Shown here: in pieces, positions 27,166 through 34,710 of the stretch
Layout of the letters: each line of letters opens with the position of its first letter
Numbering within the stretch: position 1 is the stretch's first letter
DNA from: an uncultured Flavobacteriaceae bacterium
GTDB lineage: Bacteria > Bacteroidota > Bacteroidia > Flavobacteriales > Flavobacteriaceae
Direction of reading: 5' to 3'
Length of the DNA stretch: 64,000 bases
NCBI GenBank assembly: GCA_947493535.1
Contig: CANLRK010000001.1
Span: 434,001 to 498,000, forward strand
Notes under the pieces: generated by a model
What the model was told of the DNA's origin: nothing
Database searches by the model: none
Seen by the model: only the letters and a program-made list of their open reading frames with translations
Translations under genes and position numbers: made by a program

Positions 27166-27525
27166 ATGACCACGGAAGAAGTAGCTAATAGACTAGTGAG
27201 CTTATGCCGACAAGAAAAACATCCGCAAGCACAAGAAGAACTGTACCATAAAGATATTATAAGTATAGAAGATGAAAAATCTGGCGCTCCCATAACTAAA
27301 GGAATGGAGGCCATACGCCAAAAAACGAAAGCGTGGGAAGCTTCTGTTGTAGCCATACACGATGCTTATGTATCGGACCCAATAATTTCAAAAAATCATT
27401 TTGCGGTAACTATGGAAAATGATATTACTTTTAAAGAGCAAGGACGTGTACAGATTTCGGAAATTTGTGTGTATGAGGTGCATGAAGGAAAAATTGTAAA
27501 AGAACAGTTTTTTTATACCATGTAG
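27166..27525 (+). CDS. SnoaL-like (NTF2 fold) protein
   Basis: Small cytoplasmic protein, 119 residues, with the pattern of the SnoaL/NTF2-like superfamily: an N-terminal helix followed by ELYHKDIISIEDE, PITKGMEAIRQKTKAWEAS and C-terminal strands ending in VKEQFFYTM. Members are ligand-binding or isomerase-like; no specific substrate can be read. It is 18 bases after the AstE-like gene and likely the third gene of that operon. The RHS-like sequence starts directly after its stop codon, so a recombination junction lies here. Confidence 0.75.
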   Translation: MTTEEVANRLVSLCRQEKHPQAQEELYHKDIISIEDEKSGAPITKGMEAIRQKTKAWEASVVAIHDAYVSDPIISKNHFAVTMENDITFKEQGRVQISEICVYEVHEGKIVKEQFFYTM

Positions 27526-27530
27526 CGGAT

Positions 27531-27746
27531 GTGGTTGTATATAACGACTACTGTCCGTTCGGGATGACCGTACCTAACCGCTCCGCATCAAGTGCAGCCT
27601 ACCGTTATGGATTTCAAGGACAAGAAAAAGACGATGAAATTAAAGGGGAAGGAAATAGTTTAAACTATAAGTTTAGAATGCATGACCCTAGAGTAGGAAG
27701 GTTCTTTACTGAAGACCCAACTAGGAAACACTATATACATATTTAG
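27531..27746 (+). pseudogene. Orphan RHS core tip 1 (truncated)
   Basis: Fragment of an RHS/YD-repeat protein: only the end of the conserved core (YNDYCPFGM, YRYGFQGQEKDDE, NYKFRMHDPRVGRF) followed by a very short, lost variable tip (FTEDPTRKHYIHI) and a stop. RHS proteins are normally over a thousand residues, with the core shell releasing a C-terminal toxin. The frame is open upstream only as far as the end of the SnoaL-like gene, and the only start is a GTG at 27531. Probably a displaced tip without its own expression. The core is identical at protein level over 50 residues to the tip at 28687. Confidence 0.75.
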
Positions 27747-27770
27747 TACGCACGATTTATATGATTAATT

Positions 27771-28439
27771 ATGAAAAAAACAATTTATTTAATACCAATT
27801 TTGTTTGTTATTGGAATGATATATTGCAAGCCTAATAATAAAAAAAGCAATTATTTAAAAAACAAATTAATAAACAATGATACTATTTATTACAAAAATG
27901 GTAAGGTGAAAACAATTTATTATTACAATAAAGAGAGGGAAGTTGATAGTTTATATGATTTTTCAGAAGATGAGAGGTTTTTAGGAAAAGGGCTTGTTAA
28001 GGATAGTGTTTTATATTATTCTAGAAATGATAAAACATCATATGAAGGAGGTTATTTTGATAGGAAGCTTAATGGTGTAATTAGATTTTTTAATTCTAGA
28101 AATAAGCTAACTGCTTCAGAAACATTTGTTAATGGTATTAAACATGGCGCATCAATTTTATTTAAAGATAATAGACCTAATTTTATTATACATTATGAAA
28201 ATGGAATAAGAGGTTTAATTATTATGTTAAGTGATGAAGGTCGAATAAATTATATTAGAAGTGATAAATTTGAGAAAAAATTTACTCAAACAGCTAGGTT
28301 TTATGATAATGGACGATTGGAGCAGTTAGATTATCTAGTAAATGGGAAATCAGATGGTTGGACCTATTTATTTAAGAAAAATGATAGTTTGTTTTCTAAA
28401 ATTCTTTATAGTAAGGGTAAAATTATAAAAAAGAATTAG
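27771..28439 (+). CDS. MORN/YwqK-like protein, putative immunity protein of RHS tip 1
   Basis: 222-residue exported protein. The N terminus (MKKTIYLIPILFVIGMIYC) is a hydrophobic signal with a possible lipobox Cys. The body holds repeats of the type YYKNGKVKTIYYY, YEGGYFDRKLNG, FVNGIKHGASILF and YDNGRLEQLDYLVNG, the MORN_2 variant seen in YwqK-type proteins. Such proteins often sit next to polymorphic toxins as antitoxins or immunity proteins. Its place 24 bases after the RHS tip fits an immunity role against a toxin that is now missing; this is inference. The base composition is more AT-rich than the preceding genes. Confidence 0.65.
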   Translation: MKKTIYLIPILFVIGMIYCKPNNKKSNYLKNKLINNDTIYYKNGKVKTIYYYNKEREVDSLYDFSEDERFLGKGLVKDSVLYYSRNDKTSYEGGYFDRKLNGVIRFFNSRNKLTASETFVNGIKHGASILFKDNRPNFIIHYENGIRGLIIMLSDEGRINYIRSDKFEKKFTQTARFYDNGRLEQLDYLVNGKSDGWTYLFKKNDSLFSKILYSKGKIIKKN

Positions 28440-28510
28440 TAAAGACCCCAAGCAACGTCTACTTTAAACTACAACAAAGAGAGACCAATATTGGTTTCTG
28501 ATAGTAAATA

Positions 28511-28538
28511 AGGTAATGGGTCAGATTAGTTGATGGCT
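28511..28538. repeat. 28-bp direct repeat, copy 1
   Basis: The 28 bases that begin AGGTAATGGGTCAGATTAG recur exactly at 30182-30209. This copy lies 71 bases after the MORN-like gene stop, in the 247-base gap before the second RHS tip. The rest of that gap (28440-28686) has several short frames with stops and no gene I can support. Confidence 0.85.
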
Positions 28539-28686
28539 TATATTAACTGTGGGTGGTGTGTACTTATACATGTGGTTTATGTAATCGTAAACGCTGGAGA
28601 GGAAGGTGCTGAGGTTGTGACTTAATTTAATATTCTTACATTTACCACCAGATGTTCTTATATATAATGATTACTGGCCGTTCGGG

Positions 28687-29751
28687 ATGACCGTACCTAA
28701 TAGGTCGGCGTCAAGTGCAGCCTACCGTTACGGCTTTCAAGGACAAGAAAAAGATGATGAAATAAAAGGGGAGGGTAATAGCTTAAATTATAAGTTTAGA
28801 ATGCACGACCCGAGAGTTGGTAGATTCCTAAGTTTAGACCCTCTTGCACCACAATATCCTCACAATTCGCCTTATGCTTTTGCTGAAAATAGAGTAATTG
28901 ATGGTATTGAGTTAGAAGGGTTAGAATATCTTGATAAAGATAAAGCAATGGTAGAAGTTGTCAAAGGAACTCTTTTTCTTAAATTAGAGAATTTTAGTGG
29001 GCCTTTTCAAAAAGCTTTTTATGCAAAAAATCCAGCTCATGGCTTAATTAACATCTCAGCAGATGGAACAGCTTTAATGGAGAATTCTGGAGCAATAGGA
29101 CAAGTAATAGACTTTTCTCCTCCTCCTTCTCAACCAATAGGACGTGGTAGTGTAGCTACGAAAAACTTTAAGCCTTATACTTATAATGTTGAGAAACCAG
29201 CTGGTCAGAAATCATTTGGAGGAGGGATTGGAAAATGGGTTGGATGGGAAGAAACAGTTTCTGTTTCACCTTCAATCGGTAAAGCATATGGTGCTATGGG
29301 TTTTTTAGCACTTGATGCTACTAAGTTTTTTATTGAGAATTATAAATCCTTAAATATATCATCAGATTTATCAAATGCTCAAAAACAATCAATGTCATGG
29401 GTCTGGATGGATAAATTTACTGGAGAAACATTAAGTAAAAACTCAGCTGTAGTTGATTTAGTAAAAAGAGATATAGAACTTGCAATTGAAAAAGAAGTGT
29501 TTGACCCAAATAGTATGACTGTTGATGATAAGAGTGATTTAATGAATGTTATTATGTTTGGAGGTAATGGTACAGAATCACAAGATATAATTAACTTAGG
29601 GTTGAAAATTTATGATAATTTATCTAAAAAAGAAACTAAAAGTAAACAGTATATTAATAGAAGGAATAAAGCTAGATTAGACGCTGGGGGTCAACGTTGT
29701 TTAATTTGTGGAGCTCATCCACCAAAGAAAAAACAAAAGAATGATATATGA
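28687..29751 (+). CDS. Orphan RHS core tip 2 with variable C-terminal (putative toxin) domain
   Basis: C-terminal part of an RHS-repeat protein. The frame is open from 28621; RHS-like sequence begins at about 28651 (DVLIYNDYWPFGM). The first ATG is inside the core at 28687, giving 354 residues. The core ends RVGRFLSLDPL...YPHNSPYAFAENRVIDGIELEGLE, the classic boundary of Bacteroidota RHS proteins, and is followed by about 270 variable residues. These include a Gly-rich stretch (FGGGIGKWVGW), a helical part and a C terminus with a Cys pair (RCLICGAHPPKKK). I do not recognise the toxin fold; the Cys knuckle resembles the start of an HNH nuclease finger but no HNH follows. The immunity-like gene overlaps its stop by 4 bases. 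It lacks the long YD-repeat part, so secretion is doubtful. Confidence 0.7.
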   Translation: MTVPNRSASSAAYRYGFQGQEKDDEIKGEGNSLNYKFRMHDPRVGRFLSLDPLAPQYPHNSPYAFAENRVIDGIELEGLEYLDKDKAMVEVVKGTLFLKLENFSGPFQKAFYAKNPAHGLINISADGTALMENSGAIGQVIDFSPPPSQPIGRGSVATKNFKPYTYNVEKPAGQKSFGGGIGKWVGWEETVSVSPSIGKAYGAMGFLALDATKFFIENYKSLNISSDLSNAQKQSMSWVWMDKFTGETLSKNSAVVDLVKRDIELAIEKEVFDPNSMTVDDKSDLMNVIMFGGNGTESQDIINLGLKIYDNLSKKETKSKQYINRRNKARLDAGGQRCLICGAHPPKKKQKNDI

Positions 29752-30179
29752 AATTTAAATATTTATTATTAGTATGTGTTTTTGCTTTTTTTTCTTGTAA
29801 AGGGAAAAAAGTGTTACTTCTAAACGGGGTTAGCACAATTTATTATATGAATTATCAAGGAGAAAATTTAATTAAAGAAATAAATGGATGGAAGTTTAAT
29901 AAAGATATTCATATTGATATGAACGCTAATAAGTTTATGCTAGTTTTCGATAGGGCAAACGAAGTAAATTACAATGGCGATTTTAATGTATCTATTAAAA
30001 ATAATGATACAATAGTTGAAATTAAAAATTCTAACTGGAACAAAATTAATGGTGTTTATAGTTTAAAGACATATAAGATTGAATCAGAACCATATCAAGA
30101 TGTCTATGATTTTTATCTTGGGTCAGATAATATGAGAATAATTTCAAGAAAGACAATTCCTAAAGGAAAAGCTTTATAA
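29748..30179 (+). CDS. Lipoprotein, putative immunity protein of RHS tip 2
   Basis: 143-residue protein with a lipoprotein signal (hydrophobic stretch then FAFFSC, Cys at about residue 17) and an otherwise unrecognised small beta-rich domain (GENLIKEINGWKF, NYNGDFNVSIKNNDT). Its ATG overlaps the stop of the RHS tip by 4 bases, showing translational coupling. Position directly after a variable toxin-like domain is the usual place of a cognate immunity gene; an envelope-anchored product would fit a toxin acting in the periplasm (inference). The second copy of the 28-bp repeat starts 3 bases after its stop. Confidence 0.65.
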   Translation: MKFKYLLLVCVFAFFSCKGKKVLLLNGVSTIYYMNYQGENLIKEINGWKFNKDIHIDMNANKFMLVFDRANEVNYNGDFNVSIKNNDTIVEIKNSNWNKINGVYSLKTYKIESEPYQDVYDFYLGSDNMRIISRKTIPKGKAL

Positions 30180-30181
30180 AT

Positions 30182-30209
30182 AGGTAATGGGTCAGATTAG
30201 TTGATGGCT
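30182..30209. repeat. 28-bp direct repeat, copy 2
   Basis: Exact copy of the repeat at 28511-28538, in the same orientation, directly after the second immunity-like gene. Both copies lie at the 3' end of an RHS tip/immunity module and could serve as the downstream homology for cassette exchange. Confidence 0.85.
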
Positions 30210-30253
30210 GAAAAGTTAATTATAAACTAGTATTTTAACATAAATATTGAGTT

Positions 30254-30290
30254 AAAAAAGGTGTATGTTAAGTACATCTTTTTTGTTTTT
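30254..30290 (+). terminator. Terminator after the RHS module
   Basis: Hairpin with arms AAAAAAGGTGTA and TACATCTTTTTT (one G-T pair) around a 7-base loop, continuing into a T-rich stretch. It lies 75 bases after the immunity-like lipoprotein gene. Confidence 0.7.
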
Positions 30291-30403
30291 AGTCATATTT
30301 GATGAGGTAAAAATACCCAATTTTAGGGATTGTATTTATGGTAGTATTCTGCTATTTTGGTATACTAATTGAATTACTATAATTATTCAATAGAGCCTTA
30401 ATT

Positions 30404-30682
30404 ATGGATAATAAAATATTAATACAAAAACTTATACTCGATATTCTTGCGTCAGATAATATTGACGCTAAAAGAACCATGCGTAATCAAGTAGTGGAGC
30501 TATTTAAAGGCTCTAAGTTAGTTAATCATACTCCAGTTGCAATAAGGTTAAACACATCGTTAGAACTAAAAGAAGCTATTGATAATTATATTACTCACGA
30601 CAATACTGCTAGTAGAGAAACATTAAAAAATATGTACTCATTTGTTAGTCAGTTATTGTGTGATGAGGCTAAGGTTGCTTAG
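30404..30682 (+). CDS. Hypothetical protein (92 aa)
   Basis: Not recognised. A 92-residue, mostly helical, near-neutral protein with no signal peptide, starting MDNKILIQKLILDIL and containing RLNTSLELKEAIDNYI. It stands alone between the RHS region and a convergent lipoprotein gene. It may be part of the accessory region or an unrelated small gene. A predicted soluble helical fold is all that can be said. Confidence 0.5.
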   Translation: MDNKILIQKLILDILASDNIDAKRTMRNQVVELFKGSKLVNHTPVAIRLNTSLELKEAIDNYITHDNTASRETLKNMYSFVSQLLCDEAKVA

Positions 30683-30693
30683 TAATAGCTAAT

Positions 30694-31557
30694 TTATTCT
30701 ACAATAGGAACAAGCCCTCTAAAGCCCATATCAACAACTTGCTCTCCAGCATTAGGTTCAAATTTGCCATCGGCGTTTACTTCGGTCCATTCAAAACTAT
30801 TATTGGTGGTTAAAGACATGGTAACCACAATATCTTCCGTTTCATTGCCAGTAATGGTTAACCCACCAGAAAACTCTCCGGTTACTACACATGACCCATC
30901 AGGTACAGGTGAGGTTGCTGCTATAGGGTTAGGTACTGTTGTTCCAGCTGCTTGCCCTTCAGAAATTGTACCTAAGGTTTCAAAAGCCCAGTAGCCTTGC
31001 AGTTTGTTGCCGTTTACTGCAACGGTTTGGTTAGCTACTTGATAAGAGGTAATATAGTTGTTAAAACCTACAAAACTGGCTAATGTACCTGTATAGTCTA
31101 CCCCATTATGCAAAAAGTCAATGTCGTAATTTTGATAGGTTAATGATATTCTTGTCCATTCATAAGTCCCTGCTTGAACACTGCTTATAGGAATACTTAA
31201 AAACACTTCGTTTTCAGCAACAATTCTTGCTGCCTGAAAATCTACTGCATTAGCACCTCCAGCAGTGGTTTCATCACCTTTATAAATAATTTCACCATTT
31301 CCTAAGGCTGTAAGAGCTGTTGGAGCTAGTTCAATATAATGGGCACTCATAATGTTGAAATTAGGAGATTGTGCTGCGTTACCAACGGGCATAGTAGCGG
31401 GTTGCCCTAAGTTATTTAACCTAGTTTGTGTAGAATCAAATTTAAATTTTACAATTAATTGAGGTTCTTGCTGCGATGGGTTTTGGTCGTCAGTATCATT
31501 AGAACAAGAAAGCGTTAGTATGCTTATAAATACTATAAATAAAGAAGATAATTTCAT
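30694..31557 (-). CDS. Lipoprotein of unknown function
   Basis: 287-residue envelope lipoprotein: lipobox LTLSC with the acylated Cys at about residue 18, then an acidic, Asn/Gln-rich linker. The body is beta-rich with many Thr and Gly (AGTYEWTRISLTYQNYDIDF, GEFSGGLTITGNETED) and ends in DMGFRGLVPIVE, which looks like a beta-sandwich substrate- or metal-binding domain. I do not recognise a family. It is divergent from the aminopeptidase gene at 31717 and convergent with the small gene at 30404. Confidence 0.75.
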   Translation of the reverse strand: MKLSSLFIVFISILTLSCSNDTDDQNPSQQEPQLIVKFKFDSTQTRLNNLGQPATMPVGNAAQSPNFNIMSAHYIELAPTALTALGNGEIIYKGDETTAGGANAVDFQAARIVAENEVFLSIPISSVQAGTYEWTRISLTYQNYDIDFLHNGVDYTGTLASFVGFNNYITSYQVANQTVAVNGNKLQGYWAFETLGTISEGQAAGTTVPNPIAATSPVPDGSCVVTGEFSGGLTITGNETEDIVVTMSLTTNNSFEWTEVNADGKFEPNAGEQVVDMGFRGLVPIVE

Positions 31558-31664
31558 GATTTTTATTGTGTATTGGTGTGTAAATCAGTCTAATATTAAT
31601 TATAAACGTGTTATTATCCAAAAATAGTATCTGTTAAATAAAAATTAATGCTCCCTGTAATCAA

Positions 31665-31694
31665 TTTAGTTTTCATCAAGATTGCTTAAATTTG
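31665..31694 (+). promoter_or_regulatory. Probable promoter of the aminopeptidase gene
   Basis: A -7 box TAAATTTG (31687-31694) matches TAnnTTTG; 18 bases upstream is TTTA (31665-31668), one mismatch from TTTG. The start codon of the M24 peptidase is 22 bases downstream. Confidence 0.5.
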
Positions 31695-31716
31695 AGCTTC
31701 TAAAATAAAAACACAC

Positions 31717-33006
31717 ATGAAATACGCACCAATTAATAGTGAGTTGTTTATCACTAACCGAAAGAATTTTGCGGCACAAATGAAACCGAGTAGTTTAGCT
31801 GTTTTTAATTCGAATGATATTTATCCTGTAAGTGCTGATAGTACCTTACCGTTTGCACAACATAGAGATATTTTTTACTTAAGTGGTGTTGATCAGGAAG
31901 AAAGTGTGTTGGTAATTTTTCCAGATTGCCCAAAACCAGAGCATCGAGAAATTTTATTTTTAAAAGAAACAAACGAGCATATTGCTGTTTGGGAAGGTGA
32001 AAAATTAACTAAGGAAGCGGCTTTTACTACTAGCGGAGTTAAAACGGTATATTGGTTACAAGATTTAGAAAAAGTGTTATTTGAGCTAATGACACAATGT
32101 GATACGGTTTATATTAACACCAATGAGCATTACCGTGCTAATGTAGAAACGGAAACAAGAGAAGCCCGTTTTACAAAATGGCTATTACAAAAATATCCAG
32201 CACATTCAGTAGCAAAAAGCAATCCTATTTTACAGCGTTTACGTTCTGTAAAACACCAGATAGAGTTAGATTTAATTCAGCAGGCCTGTACTATTACCGA
32301 AAAAGGATTTAGAAGAATTTTGAGTTTTGTAAAACCAGGTGTTTGGGAGTATAATCTTGAAGCCGAGTTTATGCACGAGTTTTTAAATAACCGTTCAAAA
32401 GGTTTTGCCTATACACCAATAGTAGCTTCTGGAAATAATGCTAATGTATTACATTATATTGAAAACAATAAACAATGTAAAGCTGGCGATTTAATTTTAT
32501 TTGATGTTGGGGCAGAGTATGCCAATTATGCTTCGGATATGAGTAGAACCATTCCTGTTTCAGGACGTTTTACCGATAGGCAAAAGCAAGTGTATAACGC
32601 TGTAAACCGTGTAAAAAATGAAGCAACAGCTATGTTGCGTCCAGGAACAATTTGGGCCGATTACCATGTGGAAGTGGGTAAATTAATGACGTCTGAGCTA
32701 TTAGGCTTAGGGTTATTAGATAAAGCCGATGTGCAAAATGAAGATCCTAAGTGGCCGGCCTATAAAAAATACTTCATGCATGGCACCTCGCATCATATGG
32801 GGCTGGATACACATGATTATGGTATTTTAACAGAGCCTATGCAAGCTAATATGGTATTTACTGTAGAGCCTGGTATTTATATTCCTGAAGAAGGTTTTGG
32901 TATTCGTTTAGAGGATGATGTAGTGGTGCAAGAAAACGGGAACCCGTTTAATTTAATGCGCAATATTCCTATTGAAGCTGATGAAATAGAAGAGTTAATG
33001 AATTAA
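31717..33006 (+). CDS. pepP: Xaa-Pro aminopeptidase (M24B, aminopeptidase P family)
   Basis: Cytoplasmic metallopeptidase that removes an N-terminal residue before proline. N-terminal AMP_N domain (about 1-135) followed by the pita-bread catalytic domain. The five metal ligands are visible: Asp in LFDVGAEY and SDMSRTIP, His in GTSHHMGLDTHD, Glu in FTVEPGIY and Glu in GIRLEDDV. The length of 429 residues is standard. A 12-bp stem terminator follows at 33032. Confidence 0.92.
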   Translation: MKYAPINSELFITNRKNFAAQMKPSSLAVFNSNDIYPVSADSTLPFAQHRDIFYLSGVDQEESVLVIFPDCPKPEHREILFLKETNEHIAVWEGEKLTKEAAFTTSGVKTVYWLQDLEKVLFELMTQCDTVYINTNEHYRANVETETREARFTKWLLQKYPAHSVAKSNPILQRLRSVKHQIELDLIQQACTITEKGFRRILSFVKPGVWEYNLEAEFMHEFLNNRSKGFAYTPIVASGNNANVLHYIENNKQCKAGDLILFDVGAEYANYASDMSRTIPVSGRFTDRQKQVYNAVNRVKNEATAMLRPGTIWADYHVEVGKLMTSELLGLGLLDKADVQNEDPKWPAYKKYFMHGTSHHMGLDTHDYGILTEPMQANMVFTVEPGIYIPEEGFGIRLEDDVVVQENGNPFNLMRNIPIEADEIEELMN

Positions 33007-33031
33007 GTGTTATCCGCATAATTTATGCAAC

Positions 33032-33070
33032 AACCTCATAAGATTTGTTCTTATGAGGTTTGTTTTTTTT
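33032..33070 (+). terminator. Terminator after the aminopeptidase gene
   Basis: Perfect 12-bp stem (AACCTCATAAGA at 33032-33043 and TCTTATGAGGTT at 33049-33060) with a 5-base loop, followed by TG and eight T. Its 3' end overlaps the -33 box of the next promoter. Confidence 0.88.
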
Positions 33071-33088
33071 ATCACAGTACTATCTTTG
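33059..33088 (+). promoter_or_regulatory. Promoter of the alpha/beta hydrolase gene
   Basis: -33 box TTTG (33059-33062), 18-base spacer, -7 box TATCTTTG (33081-33088): a full match to the Bacteroidota consensus. The start codon is 24 bases downstream of the -7 box. The -33 box shares bases with the stem of the preceding terminator. Confidence 0.7.
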
Positions 33089-33112
33089 CAAGGCCAATTA
33101 CCAATTTAAAGA

Positions 33113-33892
33113 ATGCAGTATAATTACAAAGGGACATCGGTGCATTATACCGATGAAGGAAAAGGAACAACAATAGTATTACTACACGGGTTTTTAGAAA
33201 ACTTAACCATGTGGCAAGCTATAAAGCCAAGTTTATTGCAGCGTAACCGTGTGGTTTGTATCGATTTATTAGGACACGGAAAAACAGAATGCTTTGGTTA
33301 TGTGCATTCTATGGAGCTTATGGCCGACGTGGTTACTGAGGTGTTAAAACATTTAAAAGTTCGTCGTTCTATATTGGTGGGACATTCTATGGGAGGCTAT
33401 GTGGCATTAGCTTTTGCCGAAATGTATCCGGATAATGTAAAAGGGCTATGCTTGTTAAACTCAACAACTAGAGCCGATTCGGCAGAGCGAGTATCCTTGC
33501 GTAATAGAGCAATAGAAGCTGTGAAAAGTAATTATGATAGTTTAGTGCGCATGTCTATTAGTAATTTATTCCGACCAAAAAATAGGACACTGTTTAAAGA
33601 GGAAATTAAACACGTAAAAAAGGAAGCATTAAAAACACCATTACAAGGGTATATAGCTGCGCAGGAAGGGATGAAAATAAGAATGGACAGAGAGGCCTTA
33701 TTGCATTTTTCTCCTTATCCGAAGATGATGATTATAGGGAAAAAAGACCCAATACTAAATTACCATGATTTAACAGATCAGGTTAATGGAAGTAGTGTAG
33801 AAAAAATAGAACTTCCTGATGGTCATATGAGTCATATAGAAAACCAGCAGGAAGTTATAAGTGCGTTACAAAAATTTGTAAAGCGATGTTAG
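33113..33892 (+). CDS. Alpha/beta hydrolase
   Basis: Serine hydrolase of the alpha/beta fold, 259 residues, no signal peptide. Oxyanion segment LLHGFLENLTMW, nucleophile Ser in VGHSMGGYVAL (about residue 84), acid region MIIGKKDPILN and catalytic His in DGHMSHIE near the C terminus complete the triad. Members act on esters, lactones or related bonds; the substrate is not evident. It has its own promoter at 33059 and ends 35 bases before the convergent crotonase gene. Confidence 0.88.
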   Translation: MQYNYKGTSVHYTDEGKGTTIVLLHGFLENLTMWQAIKPSLLQRNRVVCIDLLGHGKTECFGYVHSMELMADVVTEVLKHLKVRRSILVGHSMGGYVALAFAEMYPDNVKGLCLLNSTTRADSAERVSLRNRAIEAVKSNYDSLVRMSISNLFRPKNRTLFKEEIKHVKKEALKTPLQGYIAAQEGMKIRMDREALLHFSPYPKMMIIGKKDPILNYHDLTDQVNGSSVEKIELPDGHMSHIENQQEVISALQKFVKRC

Positions 33893-33927
33893 TTTAAAAC
33901 AACCTATAAATAAGATTACAATGTAAC

Positions 33928-34710
33928 TTATTTACCAGGGAAGTTAGCTTTTCTTTTTTCTAAAAAAGCGGTGGTACCCTCTTTAAAATCTTCAGTTCCG
34001 AAACAAACTCCGAATTGTGTAATTTCAGTTTCATAACCATTTACGCCATCGGTATAATTATCGTTTACAGCTTTTATAGCATGAGCAATAGCAACAGATG
34101 AATTACGCATAATTTTACTAGCTATTTTTTTGGCTAAATCAAGTAGCTCTTCAGGAGCAGTTACATGATTTACCAAGCCACATGCTAAGGCCTCTTGTGC
34201 ATCCATCATACCAGCAGTCATGATTAATTCCATGGCTTTTCCCTTACCGATTAGTTGAGGTAGGCGTTGAGTACCTCCATAACCAGGTATTACACCTAAA
34301 GAAACTTCTGGTAAGCCCATTTTGGCAGTATGACTTGCAATTCTAAAATGTGCTGCCATAGCTAATTCTAAACCTCCTCCTAATGCAAATCCATTTACAG
34401 CAGCAATGACAGGTGTGCTTAGATTGGCCACATAATCAAATAAAATTTCTTGTCCGTTTCTGGCTAGTTCTGCCCCTTGCTCAACAGAAAAGTTTGCAAA
34501 TTCAGAGATATCAGCACCAGCAACAAATGCTTTTTCACCACTTCCGGTAATGATAATAACTTTTGTGCTAGGATCATTATTTAAAGTAGTAAAAGCATTA
34601 TGCAGTTCTTGTATAGTAACCTTGTTTAATGCATTTAGTTTTTTAGGACGGTTAATGGTAATTGTTCCGATACCATTTTCGGTATGTACTAAGATGTTTT
34701 CGTAACTCAT
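33928..34710 (-). CDS. Enoyl-CoA hydratase/isomerase (crotonase) family protein
   Basis: Cytoplasmic crotonase, 260 residues, adding water to 2-enoyl-CoA or related. Motifs: AGADISEF and FALGGGLELAMA forming the oxyanion hole, with the two catalytic Glu positions present in GGGLELA and LPEVSLGVIPGYGGTQRL. Both glutamates being retained supports hydratase rather than isomerase-only activity. Its start overlaps the stop of the NtrY-like sensor kinase gene by 4 bases. Confidence 0.9.
   Translation of the reverse strand: MSYENILVHTENGIGTITINRPKKLNALNKVTIQELHNAFTTLNNDPSTKVIIITGSGEKAFVAGADISEFANFSVEQGAELARNGQEILFDYVANLSTPVIAAVNGFALGGGLELAMAAHFRIASHTAKMGLPEVSLGVIPGYGGTQRLPQLIGKGKAMELIMTAGMMDAQEALACGLVNHVTAPEELLDLAKKIASKIMRNSSVAIAHAIKAVNDNYTDGVNGYETEITQFGVCFGTEDFKEGTTAFLEKRKANFPGK

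Noticed and set aside
28440-28686. Possible additional coding remnants between the two RHS modules
   Set aside because: Short frames such as the one ending at 28620 have stops and no recognised RHS motif; too little to support a gene.
29650-29751. Calling RHS tip 2 an HNH nuclease
   Set aside because: Only a CxxC knuckle is present; the HNH histidines and Asn are missing, so the assignment would be unsupported.
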